From Blepharisma japonicum (taxonomy: Eukaryota > Ciliophora > Heterotrichea > Heterotrichida > Blepharismidae): a stretch of 64,000 nucleotides of DNA. How positions within the stretch are numbered: position 1 is the stretch's first letter; every line of letters begins with the position of its first letter. The position numbers were made by a program, and so were the translations under genes. Positions 1 to 14,025 of the stretch are shown here, piece after piece. The notes under the pieces are model-generated. The model ran no database searches. It was given only the letters and a program-made list of their open reading frames with translations, and was not told where the DNA came from. Location of the stretch: contig CATKHK010000020.1 of the NCBI GenBank assembly GCA_949751835.1, positions 124,001 through 188,000 on the forward strand, in the 5' to 3' direction.

Positions 1-3000
1 TTCCTGAGGAATTTAGCTCTTTGCAGAAATTCCTAATAGAGTAGTCATTTTTCCCTTTAGAATAGCGAAGATAGCAAATCACATAATTAAAAGATGTATA
101 AATATCCTTCAGATCCATAGAGTAGTTCATTCTTGCGCTTCTTTCTAGTTCACTGAAAAATAATTCAATACTATGCAAACTTTCTGCACCTAATGCTTTT
201 TGAGGGATGATTTCTTTTATTTCTAATAAAAGTCCCGATTCTTCACTCGTAGTATTTAATAGCTCAAATTGGTATTGAATTAAGTCAAGCCTAGTTGTAT
301 CAATCATTTTAGCCAAAAGTAACTTTTTAGTCAACAATTTTTGCATTCTTTCAAAGTCATATATAATTTCTCTTCCTTTTCCATATTTAGGATTACTAAA
401 TGAGCAAACCCTGAGTAATTCACTATCATCTATATGAAGAGATATAATATTTTGCTCTCTTAATTTTTGCAATGGATATTCCGTTACCTTTTTTTGTTCT
501 TCTTTATCTTTGGAGTTATTAGAAATAACTGAATTTATTTGGGAGAGATATTTATTTTGAATTTCAGCTAGCTCATTTAAGGCAGCAGCCATGTACATTC
601 CGGCACCTCTGACTTTATTATCAACAAGAAAATATGAAAGTGAGCTTTTTATATCAAAATTAATTGGATCCAAATCTTTACAACCATAGTGAAGATTGTC
701 AATTCCTTTAGTATTTCATGCTTCAAGAAATTTGGTAAATAGAGGCTGCAGCTCTGAGTGCAAATTTATGGCTTCTCCAATGGTAATGTTATATGCATCA
801 CTTCGAAGGATTTTGTGATTGTATATATCTAGTAAGCTATTTGTGAATTCTATTATTGGATAGAGAGATTCGATTTTTTCTATTTCTTCAGAATTTTCTA
901 AATAAATACTAATCAGTCTAAATTCCTTTGCAGATTGGTTCAATAAAAACTGATTTTTCATATTTTCCAGTGATGGTTCACCTTTAGTTCTAAATAATTC
1001 TATATAAGGATAATTTGCATCGTTATTTAAGTTGAGAAATTCATATATGCAATCCTTAAAAGAATACTGAATTTCATAATTAGCTCTAAGAAGATTTGAA
1101 TATTCCAAAATAGAGTTTTGTGGATTGAGGTTAGGAAGAATCAATTTATTTTCAAATTGTATTTCAAAGTAATCTCTCAATTCAGAAGAAATTGGATCAG
1201 TTTCACATTCAAATAGCAATTCGTCCATATTTGATATTATCTTATACTCCCATAAATGGCCTGAATTTGAGCCACTTAATTCAAGTAATTTTTCATAGTC
1301 TAATTTTACAGATCTTCTTAAGCACTGGTAGCCGGATTCTTGCAAATGGGAAGAGTTTATTAATACTTCAAGAGTTGTGCTATCAATTGATCCTAATTGA
1401 TTTAATGCAAAAATGATACTACTTAAAACAAAGTGTTGGGCGAGGTAGCTTGCTGGCTTTAGATTTCTAATTGCGCTGATTTCTCCTATTAGTGACCCAA
1501 AGAATTTTAAGCCTGCATCTGCTTCTTTACGATGTCTTTTGACAGCATTCTCAATAAAATCATAGGCCTCTCTATGCGATAAATTCACATGTCCTTCTCT
1601 TTCTACAAGCTTATGACGAGTTCCTCCAATTTTTCTACCACAGAAAGGACACTCAGATTCCTCAGTTGGACCTCCACATTTTGTAACAATATATATATAA
1701 TCACAATCACTCGAACATTTATAGGTGCTCCCTTTAGAATATTTTTTACTCCAAGTATCAGTTATAAAGGACTCAAAATTATCAAAAATTTCTTGGGTGT
1801 ACTTATGCAATGGATTAGGCTCTGCTCCAAAAACAAATCAGCTGTTAAACCTTTCTATTAAATTATCTATTGTTCCGTTTTCATTGAAGAAAAGAGAAGA
1901 AATTGGATTTTTCCTTTGACTGTATGACAGTGCTACTGTAAAAATCCCAAGGATCGTTAAAATTCTATGCAAATCTAATTCTGATGTATTTACTTCTAGT
2001 CTTAGGTCAGAATTTGCTGGAAAATTATTGATATAACAGGAAAACAGTTTATAAAATTCTTGACCTAAACTGCTGCGAATTGACTCTTCTTTACGATTAA
2101 ACCAAATAATAATATTTTTGTTCATTTCTTTTTCCTTTGAATAAATTGAAAAGATCTCATTTAAAAATGCGATCCCTAAAGCGAGCTTTTGATCAGGACT
2201 CTGAATTTCGTTTAGAATTTTATCATTTTCATTTTGGTCACCAACTTTATTTAATATGTTTCTCAGGCATTTTACGTTATTTTTATAGATTTCTGATATA
2301 CGAGGGAAAACTAAAAATGATTCTAAATTTAACTTGATTTGTGGCTGTTTTTCTTCTTCAAGTTCTTTTATACGCCTGATTCATATCAGATTAGGATAAT
2401 CTAGCATGAAATTGCTTAGATCAGACCCTGTAATTAATAATATTTTTTTAACGCAATGCATTTTCAAAGTATCGCCTAAATCTGACTCAGAAATAGTTGT
2501 ACCAATATTATTTATTATCTCAATTTCTTCGCTAGTTATTATCATTTTTTTAGCAATCACAAAGCAATAAATATCAAGATAATTTTTCACCATAATCAAG
2601 GATACTAATTGTTTCACATTTGAGAAATTGATATCTCTATTTTTTGCAATCCTCAAAAAATAATTAAAGAACTTTTCCTCCTCACAGAGTTTTATCCTAT
2701 AATATTCATCTTCTTGATCATCTTGGTTTTTATCTTTTAGCGATGTTTCCAAGCTATCACTTAAAATTATACCGAATTTGCTAGAAATATTTTGGTTAGC
2801 TAAAGCATTTTCTATTTCTTCTAAATACTCGTTATGAATTAGTTCAAAATCAGCATTTGCATTATTTAATATATTTTTTTTCAGTTTTTCTATAGAATTT
2901 TTAATTTTTGATCTACTTGTAATTATATTCATAATTTTTGTGGAGTATTGTCAAAATTCTTCATTTTCAAGCTCTTCAGCGATTCTTGCTATATACTGTG

Positions 3001-6000
3001 GTTTGTGGTTTACCAAAAGCTTAAGAAAAGAGCCCATAAATTTAGAATACTCTGATGATTTTTTATATCTGTTTTCAACAACTCTAAAAACTGTATTTGC
3101 AAACCCTTCTGTACATATCAGTAAAGTTCCTTCTCTTTGTATTTCTGGTGCTTGATAAGAAAGATTTAAGAGAATTTCCCATTTTCCATTGCTCTTTGCA
3201 ATTAATTTGCTAAATAATACCCAAAATTCAAGAATGTCTAGAGTATCAATAGAAGTATGTTCCTTTAATTCAATTTCAGTAAGTAAATTATATAGTTTTT
3301 CTGCTTTTATTGAATATTCCAAAACATCAAATTCTTGGTTATTGAATAAATGAGGTTGCATATTACCTATCAGCATTTTATAGATTGAGTTTAATGCAAT
3401 TTTCCAAATTTGTTCGTCTTCATCTTGATCATTCTCAAATGAGTTAATATTTTCTAATATATTTTCCATAGTGGTAGTCACTCCCTTAGTTAACTCTGGT
3501 AGAACATCAATTGCATGGCATAATAAGACTCCAAGCTCTTCTATTTTCATGAATGAAATTAATTTTTCTTCAAATAATTCATCATCATAGAAAATTATAT
3601 TAAGCAAGATTAAAATCATATTTTTATGCTCCAAGCTCAATAAATTTTCCTTAAGATAAATCGAGACGAGATCTTTGAAATACAGATCTTGGAGCTGGAA
3701 GTGTTCTCCATTGAAGTCTATACTTTCTTTATATATAGATAATTTATTATATTCTTCAGTAAATTTCTCAAAGGAAGTTTGAATAGGGTTTTTCTTCACT
3801 TCAGAAATTTTATATAAGTTAAAAGCAGCCATAACAGCTTTATAGTCCATTCTTGAAAATGGAAAATAAAGCTCATATTCGTATTTTAGCAGATTTCCTT
3901 GATTTAATCTTTGAAGTCCAATATTATTATCAATTCTCGTACTATTATTAAAAATGTCAAGCCAGATCTGTTTTCTAAAATTGTCAAATTCAGTGTAATC
4001 ACCCTTAAAAGGTTGAACGTAGCTTAAAAGAGCACTCTTCTCCTCAAGGACATAAATAATCAACTGTAGAGCACTTTCTATTTCCATTCCGAGAATCTCC
4101 GAAATAGCCTCATGAAGGTTATCAGAGTCATCAATAATCTTAGAGTTTAAAAAGGCCTCTTCTTTCCAATCTTTCTTTATATTTACTGTTTCCAAATATT
4201 TCCATATTTTTTCCTTAAAACAGCTAGCAATTTCTTGATCATTTCCAATTGTCTTAATTACATTATTAAGATAGCTGCTAAATTTATCTTCATTTTCTGC
4301 AGTGATCTCAATTTTAAATGAAAGCACACATTTCTCTGCTAATAGTTCTATTTTCTTCTCAAAATTAAATATATTTTCAGTGAGAATCAATGATTTTGTA
4401 TTTTTTGATATTATTTCATCTGTAACTTCAAATGAATCAGGATGTAAACCATCAAACATTTTCATTTTCCATGATTCAAATAGCATAATATTTGAGCTGC
4501 ATTTTATATTTCTCCTTATATGAATCAAAATACAGAATTTCTTTTTTGATAAAGAATTTTCTGAATTTAGCTTATCAATCAAAAATTTCACAAGAGATAG
4601 ATGGTTGCACTCTTCTCCAAAATCAACCTCTAAAATAAATACCTTTTGGTCCTTATTTTGGTAAAATGCATTTAATTCTTTTGTAAGATCTTGCTTTGAG
4701 TTGAAGCTTATCATCTCCTTTATCACAATTTTTTTATCATCGTTTGTATTGAAAATATTTCCTGAAATTCTTTTGTCATAAGTAAAAGCAAGCAATTTAT
4801 CAAAGTCGCTTTCATCTTCTATCATTGATTTAATAGTATCTTGGAAGTTAATACTATGTAGCTCTTTCCAGGTATTTTTTATATTTTCTTTAAGGTATGG
4901 ATCGATTGAGATTAATTCCAGTAATATTAAAATATCAGAAGGGGCAATCTCCAACAGAATGTTTATGCATTTATCTAAAGTTTCCTTCTTTTTCCCTTGG
5001 CTATTGAAAAGTATAAGTAATGCCAAGGTTTCTCTGTTGTAAATTGGAAACAGATGATTTTTGGTAAAACTTACTATTTCTTGTTCATCAATAATAAAAA
5101 ATGAATTAATCCAATCTTCAAGCTTTTCTAATAAATTTGTTTGCTTGCTATCGAGAAGTGTGTCAATTGATAAATAATGTTTTTCAAACCTATTCAGGAA
5201 AGGAGCATCTGCCTTCTCAACATCATCTGGACTTATCAATGTAATCGCATGGAATTTTGGATGCACATAGCATCTAGGGTTAAAATTAGCCCCCAATGAA
5301 ATTTTGCAATACTTTCGCTCATAGCTCTCTGCTCCTTGTATTGCATTCACATTCAAACTCTGACCGTTGCCGACCAGAGTTCCTTGTATCGCAAAGCTCT
5401 GATTAAATAAATCATAAAGCGAACTATAAATATGGTTCATGTCTTTCAAAATGATGGATATTCCTAGTTCCATATAAATTATAATATCATTTAAGCACTC
5501 AAAGCCATAATTATCTTGGTTTATATCATTAGCAAGGTTGCTGCCTATAATAATCCTCCTATCATTTTGCTGGTCTAAATATTTATCCAAAATAAAAGTG
5601 GCTATATCCGGTTTACCAATGAGCATCAAATATCTTGCATTAGGATCATCTAAATTATCCTTGATTAAATCAAGAGTTCTTGTATTTATTTCTGGCAAAT
5701 TTATCTTGTAGTAATCATTAAATAAAGTACACATAATAGATGTACCGTAGCGTGTGCCTCCGAAGTTTCTTTCAATAGCAGTTTTCACATATTTGAGAAT
5801 ATCTTCACTTGCGCTTGGACTGTGTTTTGCAAATTTTTCTGATACATTTTTAATCAAATGATAAAAGTCCCTTAAGCCATAAAAATTCGCATTTATTGTT
5901 TCTTGGATTTGCTGCTTTAGTCCCATATATGACTTGGCAAGACTTGTGATTACAGGCACATAAATTTCATTATCAGTATATGAATGATAAATGCTTATCG

Positions 6001-9000
6001 CAGTAAACTTTAAATCTTTTTCATCAGGGTCAGGTCTGGCTAAATACAAAGCTCTGTTCATTTTAGAAGCGTCAAGCCGTCAATTAGATATCCCAATAAA
6101 TCCAATATTTATGTTTTCTTTTTCTAGATAATTATGAAGCACCTTCAAAGGGTTGTGCCTTGATAGCTCAGCTAAACCAATTTCATCGAATACAATCACA
6201 GGTAGCACTTCATGGCCTATCTTTGGATATCTTCCTGCTTTTTCAAAAACCTCTATAATCCCTTCAGATTTGCAAGTTTCAGAACCTTGAAAATGAACCA
6301 TTGCAAGCTCTGGTAAAGTTCTAAAATAAGGATCATTTGATTTTTTACCTCTGAGGTTAGCAAATATTAACTGCACTGACAAAGATTTGCTGCTTCCTGG
6401 CTTCCCACATATAAAAACAGGTATTTTGTTAACGACGCATGGAATAATAGTAAAAATGTTTTCTTTTAGAGCATTATTCAAAGCTGTGCCTTTGGGCAAT
6501 TCCATCCTTGATATATAGTCGTTTTGTTCGGTTTCAATTATTTCAGTAACTTTTTTGGCACTTATTATTTCAGGCCTACAGAGAGAATCAGCAATTTTGT
6601 GTAAAAACGATTGTCGATCGATATCAGACGCTATTCTCAAATAGTAGCAATGAGAAAAAGCCAGAATTCCAGCTGAAATCTCAATTTCCTTATCATTGCT
6701 ATAATACTTTTCCATTTTTGAGAATTTCGAAATCAGTTCTCTTTTTCTATCATAAATAGAGTCTCTGAACCATAAAAATAAATCAATAAACCTTGAGACG
6801 TCCCTTAAGCTAACACTGCTGACATCCTCTTGTTCTTGAAAATGCCTATGTGCTATACATATCATATTAACGAATAGTTCTTTATAAAGAGATTCAATTT
6901 GGTTTAGCATGGTATATATATAAATTCTTGCATCTTGGTGTGTTAGGGTGCCAAAGTCCCATACATAATCTATCATTGTTTCAGGGAGGGGCTTTACTAT
7001 GTGAACAAGTTGATTTTCATTTAGGGTTCTCCTTGACCTTTGTATACCAATATTTTGCTGCATACCCCTTCTGGAAGAAACTCTATATGGGTTGCAAGCT
7101 CCAAGAAAAGCCATATTTGAAGGTAGCGGATTTCCATCAAGGGTTCTTTCGCACATAATTTCACAAATCATGCCAATAGAGTCAGTTGTATTGAATTCGT
7201 CGAAAAATACCCACAATTTCTCCTCAATTGTATTAGCTTTGGCCACTAATTCTGTCATTTTTTCCCTTATGTCTTTAGATGTGGTTCCTGCATGAATATT
7301 AACTTTTGCAAATAGTTGAGATTTTTCATGTTCAGCTTCTTCCCCTTTATTTTCTCCATTTATGATAGGATTATATAGACATTCTTGTGTACGTCTTTTT
7401 CTCATAGGCTTTCCTAATACTTTTTTAACTAGAAATTGTATCAATGATGTTTTTCCACACCCAGTTTCGCCCATAATGATAACTGGAAGACCTGACTGGA
7501 CTCTGAGATAAATAAGATTCATTTTCAAGAAATTGTCAGGAGTCAAAACATATTCATCGTTTGCATACTCTTTATCAAGCTCTACACTTTTGTTATAAGT
7601 ATTTAGCTTGCTAAGTAGCTGAACATGGGTCATTTTTGAGTAGTCTTCAATATCATATTTTTTTAATTTTATCATTTTAGCCAATTCTTTGCCCTTGAGC
7701 ATGTATCTACTTTGTAAAAATACCAATTTTTTGAATTCGTCTGGGACAAGAACTGGAGATCGATATATAGGTATAAAAGATCCATCTTCAAGTAAAATAA
7801 GATGAAAATGGTTAGAAGATTCTCACTTGATATTATTTTGATATCTCGTAACCAAGGAAGAGATTTCGTTCGTTTCATCAATTTGATTACTAGAGATTTG
7901 TTCTGAAGACCTCTCTTGCATTTCTCTAACATTTGTTAGATATTTAGTAGTGAATTCCTTAGTTGAGTCTAAAAGACTCTCAAAAATCCTTGTTCGCATA
8001 TTAGAGTACTTTTTTGCTACAAACCCAAGAGAATTTTTTTCTAAATCCTTTTTAAAATTTTGAATCATTTCAGGCGAAAATGGACTTCTTTTAAAATTAA
8101 TTAGCAGCCTATTTAAAATTGACATAAAAATATGTAATTGCGTATAAGTGATTTGCTTTGTATCAACTTGAAGAGTAATAAAATATTTTTGTATTAAATA
8201 TATCATTTCTCCTTTTGTCAGATCTTCAAATATATCTGCATTATCTTTCTCATCGATTAATTGCTCATCATAAATTTTTAAGTATTTCCCCACAATTTGC
8301 ATAGATTCATCAACAATTAAATGATCTATATTAAAATTGTCAAGATGTGAAGGAGTGACAAAGCTTAAATATTCTACAGATCTAAAAAGATTATTCCCAT
8401 ATGTGTTTGCGACTTCAATCCAAACGGGGCAATCTCTGTCTAAAACAAAAATATTTTCAGATGTACATAAGGTTCTTAAAAGGCAAATATTGATTAAAAT
8501 TTCATTTAATAATGATGGGTTGCTTGTATAGCTAATATTTAAATGCAAAATAGTTCTTTCATAAGTGATGCTCAGTTTTGAAAACATTTTACAAACTTCT
8601 GCATAATTAATGTCTCCTCCTATTGGAAAAGTAATTAAATTAATCATCTCAGTAGAAGCTTGATATTTCATATTCTTTGTTTTCCCGAGTCCCGCACATA
8701 ATGAAGTTATTACTCGAGTGTCAGCGTCAATATCATTAATAAAGCCTCTAATTACTTCGTCGTTTAAGAACTGATTGGTACTAAACCTATTTACTTTTGG
8801 AGCAGTTAAATCTTTAAAATATTGTAATAAATAACATCTAGAGTTTGCTGTGATTATTGCTAGTGCTGATTTTATGTGCCCTGAAGTATATAGTTCGCTA
8901 AAAAGAGCTTTGAATTTGGCTTGGCTTTCTTGGGAAAGGTTTTCGCAGTTTATTAATGAATAAATATTGCTGTATGGGTCTTTGAAGTATCTGTATAAGA

Positions 9001-12000
9001 AGGACTTTAACTCTCTTCAGTGGGTAGAACTTTTGCAAAATAAAATTTGGGAAGCATTTGGGAAATATCCTACATAATATTTATAAATAGAAAAAATCCC
9101 ATTGAGATATTTCATAGTGTCCAGAAGAATGATTTCGCCTTGGAAATTTAAAGATTTGGGAGAATGATCAAGAACAAAAGACTGTTTTTTAGGAGTAGGT
9201 GTTTTATCCAATATTTTGCCGATATTTTCTAATCTTTCTCCTGGTGATTTATCTGTAATAAGTTCTCTTCCAGCAGAAATTGCAATACTTTTGCCCATAA
9301 ATTTTAAGATGTTTTGTGCCTCAATTTTTGACTCACAATTTGGGTTTAAAATATAACTTTCAATGGTCCAAAATTGCTTTCCATTCAAAAATGTAAGCCA
9401 AAAATATTTAAGATATGAATGACTTAAATCAATTTCCCACACTTTATATAAATCAGAAATTTCCTCTTCTAGTTGGCTTACATTTCTATAATCCCCATTA
9501 TTGCATCCATATGGAACTCTAAGCTTATCCTCTAGAACAGGATAACCATTTTGATATAATTCATTCATACAAAGAATGATGTTATTTATAGAATTTGCAT
9601 AATCCACAAAAATAGGAAAATACATTAAATGTTCATTTTTTTGCTTGTCAAAAGACTGATGAGAAGTATGTATCATCAACTGTGCTCTACATTTAAGCTC
9701 GTTAATGTCTGCAATTGAAAAGCTTAATCTCATAATGTCAGGATAAGTTAATTCAATGCCATATTCGTCATTTTCAAATTTAATCGTAAAAGTCGAATTT
9801 TTTGTAATTTCCGAAATTTGCTTCTTTTTGGCTTCTTCTTTGCAATTTATATCTGTATGTAATTCTGTTATAGCAAAAAGCTGGGGGGCGCATATAAGAA
9901 GTTGTTTAGGAATTAATCTAAATTGTTTTCCATCATCTCTGTTTGGCTCAAAAAGTTTGCAGAAATCAGTGAAATTTGAGGAAAATTTTCTAATGTCTTG
10001 AATACAGTACCATAGATTTTCTAAATATAAAACAATTTCAGTGCTCACAAATTCATTTTCATACTCATTCACATTTCCTTTCATATTCTGAACCATTTCT
10101 AAGCTTAAATCTCTTAAAAATAGAACTAGGTCTTTTGATTTTTCTATTGCTTGAAGTGTTTCTATGAGATATTTTTTTTGAAGATCGGATAAATTTTTAA
10201 AAAGGCTATTAATTTTTGATGAATTTCTTAAAAATTCGCCAATTGTGGAATATTGAAGAATTAAGGAAAATTCAGCATACTCTGAGCACATTTCTAGAAC
10301 ATTAAGATCTCCTTCTCCTGTAATCTCTTTAAGGTCAATCATTCCATTGCATGCATTTATTAAATTTTCGTGCTCTTGATAGTTTTTCAAACATTCTCTA
10401 AGAGTTGTAATATTTTCTTCATTGGAAGTTTCTATTGTACTTAGAACTATGATCTCCTTGTCAATGGCTTTTATATTGGAAAATATTTTCATAATTTTTT
10501 TCATTGGATAATCAACTGTATGGCTGAATAAATTGCTTAAGTTGTCCTTCATTTTCTTATATGAAATTTTGCAATTGGAATTTATAGTATAAATATCCAA
10601 TTTAGACAGCGATGAAGATAATAACCGCTTACATTTGGCAAGATAATAATTATTGAAAATATAAGAGTTGATTGCCTGCCCTACATCTCTTGAAATCTCT
10701 ATTATTGTTTCCATTTTATCTGGAAATTTGAAATCAACCAATTTGACACTCAGATAATTCTTCTTAAATTCTTTACATATTTCTTCAATATCCTCATAGT
10801 CTTGCATTATATCTTGAAAATGGTTAATAAATATCCCGAAAGCCTCAAAACTTTTTTCTATTTCTTTTCTTTTCATAATAATTTTTTTAATGATTCGAGA
10901 ATAATCATTCTCTTTTTTTCCTAAAATTTTGGCTGAATCTTCTAAGAATTTGATCATGATTGATTTTTGACTTTGAGACTGCTTACTAATAATATCAACT
11001 TCATATAATGCAATATTTTCTTGAGCTAGCTTATCTCCTACCTCTGATAATGAGTTAATAAGAGACTGTGTATACTCAAATTCTTTATATTTTTCATAAG
11101 AGGAAATTATTGAAACCCAAGCAACTTGCTTATCAGGCTTTGAAAATAAATTACACCACTCTGAACTCTCATATTCCATAATAGAAAGTTGTTTTTCTAT
11201 GAGTTCTTCAATAATTTTATTGGTGGGTTGGAATTTAAAAAACAATTCAAGCACTTTGCACTTTTTTTGGTTATCTGACATTTCTTCTCTAGCCAATTTT
11301 TCGTTTTCATCTCTTAATTCTATTTCAATATAGGCTGATCTCAATGAATTAATTTTGCAATCTTCAAAATTTTGAGAGCAATCCAAAAACTGAATATTTT
11401 GTTTTTTGCAAAATAATAAAAACTTTTCAACAAAAACCCAGTGCATTTTATCTAGATTTTCTTTGTCCATTATTTGATTCATCTCTTTAATAAAGTAAGA
11501 GATAATGCTTGCATAGCTTCGATTTTTACTGATGATTTCATCTACCCATTTCTCGAAAAGTTCAAAAAAAGGTCCTCTTAAGCTAAAAATGTTGCATATC
11601 TGATAGAACGGGATATTGAAATCTTTCATAAGCCGATTGGAAAGCTTAGCAGCATAAAAATCATCAGAAAAGAAACTATCATAGTAGGTTGTAAAAATCA
11701 ATTGATAGCATTTAAGTCTGAATTCAATTTTCTCTTTGTCTTTATTTAAAATACTTCAGATAATATTTTTTATTGAATCGCTATACATTAAGCACTTAAA
11801 GCGTTTATCAAGCCTATATATTACTTCAAAAAATTGAATGACATCATTCATATTTAATATATAGCTTTGGCAATATTCATTAATTAGCATACTAGAGCAA
11901 TCCCAAATCTCTTGAATTTCATTCTCAGGCAAGTTATCATTTGTCATTAATATCAAATTTTGCAAATTTGAAAGAAACTCACTACAATTTAAGCTATGAA

Positions 12001-13189
12001 TAGCTAAATCTCCAAAAAGTTGCATTCACTCTATCCATTTAAAAATACTGATTTTTTCGAGTATAAATATCTTTTCTTCTTGCCTTAAACTGATTTTAAA
12101 TCTCCTCAAATCCTTTAAAAAATGATCGAGTATTGAATACTTCAAATTATTATTTAGATCACAATTAAGAACATGGCATCAATTTTCATTATTTTCCTTT
12201 AGGCTATCTATCATTAAATGGACTAACCCTTCTAATGAATGAGTGCTGGATTCCAAATCTTGTATTTTGTCAGTATTTTCTAATAAAATGAAAAATCGTC
12301 TGAAATTGGTATCACTATAATGCATTATTGAGTGGGGAATGCATGAAATTAAAGAAAGAAGAAGACGAAAATGATCTATAGATAAAATAGGGTTTCTAGA
12401 CATAAATTCTTCAATTATTATATAAAAAACATTCGCATTACTTGGAAAATCAGTAAAAGTGCTTTCATAGGTTGCTTTAAATTGCTCAATAAGGCTGGGA
12501 AAGGCTTCGTCCAAATTGTTTTTAAATAAAAAATCTGTATAAATTGACAGCTCTTGAAATGGATCAGTTACAGATTCCCCGTCAGGTATTAGAAGCTTAA
12601 ATCTTGTAGGAACTATTTTCAAGCCAAATAAGAAGTTATGCTGGAACTTTAAATCAATTAATCTGGCTTGCTCATTAATTTCCCAATTGTCTCTAAAATG
12701 GTCTCTATTTGGGTCTTCAAAACTAAGTTTGATCTTAATATGCCCATCCCACCCTTCAAAGGGCATAAAAGGCATGCAAAATATTTTTATGTTTGGGTCA
12801 AAATATTGACAAGAGTTATCAAATTTTTCAAATTTTTCGAATTTTGTAGTTCCAATTTGAGTAAGCTTTAAAGAATTGTAAATGCATTCTTCTGGCTTGA
12901 GTTTGTATAAAGCATAGATATGGTAGCAACTTTGACCATTATCTAAATTTTCAATTGAAATATGATCAGATTCACTAATATCTTGGAATTCTCCAAAAGA
13001 CCGAGGACATAAGTCTTGAAATTCTTCTAAGTGCTGATAAGGTTCTTCTGGCTCTGGGATCGGTGAAATATCTCTTGATGGTATAATTTTCGATTCCTCA
13101 GGAGAAGATTCATCTAATTTGCTGGACTCTTCTGTTTTTTTCTTTTTACTTTTAGGCTTAGTTAACTTCTTCACTGTTTGCTTCCTCAT
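1..13189 (-). CDS. RNF213-like: RNF213-like giant AAA+ / RZ-finger E3 ubiquitin ligase (3' end beyond window)
   Basis: About 4,396 codons are visible in one frame, open to the left edge. The frame is interrupted only by ten TGA codons (at 716, 1838, 2381, 2951, 6080, 7823, 9017, 11756, 12026 and 12179), read as Trp. The start is the ATG at 13187-13189, with an in-frame stop just upstream. Seen: a Lys/Ser-rich N-terminus; a GLGKT loop near residue 1498; a P-loop GETGCGKT near 1907 with Walker B FFDEFNT; a second P-loop GKPGSSKS near 2260 with VFDEIGLAELS; then GISNW-RLD-KMNR near 2370, a hallmark of RNF213. A Cys-rich RZ-type zinc finger lies at about 3813-3860 (CGGPTEESECPFCGRKIGG). Known: RNF213 is a dynein-like mechanoenzyme ubiquitin ligase acting on lipid-associated and microbial targets. 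No RING-type Cys/His cluster is visible between the AAA core and the RZ finger. No intron was found. Confidence 0.93.
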
Positions 13190-13678
13190 TATGATTATAA
13201 AGCTAATAATCTATAAAAATTTATCAATTCAAATGTAGACTTCTATACTTTTTACTATTAATTTTTTTAAGTTTAAAAGTTAAAACCGCAAACCCCAGAG
13301 CTACTATCAGTGATTATAATTTTGGATAACTTATTTTTTGTCCTAAAATTCAAATTATACTTTTAAGAAAAAGCAAATCTTTATAAATTTAATCAAAACA
13401 TATAAAATTAATTTCTTTTAAATTAAGAAATATCTTCAAGATCGTTTTAAGTTTTGCTAAATCTATAATTTTTTCCTCTTTATATAAGCTGCAATAATTA
13501 TATATTTTAATTGATATACTAAAATTATTGGATATTTATAAAAAATTTAGCTTTCAAGCAGCCTTAAAATTCAAATATTTTAATAATTCACTTCATATTT
13601 AATATCTCCCTAATTTAAAAATTTAGAATTTTCTAGCACACTAATAACTTGAAAACTCCGCTCATTTTAACAAAATAA
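13190..13678. other. AT-rich intergenic stretch, nothing recognised
   Basis: This is the upstream region of the RNF213-like gene. It is very AT-rich with homopolymer A and T runs. I see no convincing ORF in either strand even with TGA read as Trp, and no RNA gene. Confidence 0.5.
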
Positions 13679-13858
13679 ATGGCATACGACTACTGACTTT
13701 TATATTATCTCAGCACTTATGGACTCCCTTTGTGGGAATATCCCCAGCAGTTGACGATCCCAACTTATTCTAATGAAACCAACCCTCATATTGAGAAATC
13801 TGAATCATTGAATAGATTTATCAACTTAATGGTTAATTTGACTAGCATAAGCTGGTAA
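13679..13858 (+). CDS. possible small protein gene (59 aa)
   Basis: With TGA as Trp an ORF of 59 codons runs from an ATG to TAA. Its composition is less AT-rich than the flanks and it is rich in aromatic residues (starts MAYDYWLLYYLSTYGLP). It ends in a Trp codon directly followed by GTAAAG; a GT...AG stretch of 19 nt (13854-13872) would let reading continue for about a dozen codons. No homologue is recognised. It may be a real short gene, a decayed exon or chance. Confidence 0.25.
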
Positions 13859-14025
13859 AGCCACCTACAATAGTTTCGGAGTAAATTACGAAGAAGGGAG
13901 TTCATAAGCGTGGAAACTCTATATACTCTATCATATTAACTTTTAAACTGAAAGTGAAAATCATATTGATCATTGTAGCATTCGCATTTAAATTTATTTT
14001 CTAAACTCCATAGATGATAATAATA

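Noticed and set aside
1-13189. A cluster of about nine separate minus-strand genes
   Set aside because: All lie in one frame, are divided only by TGA codons, and together form one RNF213-like protein.
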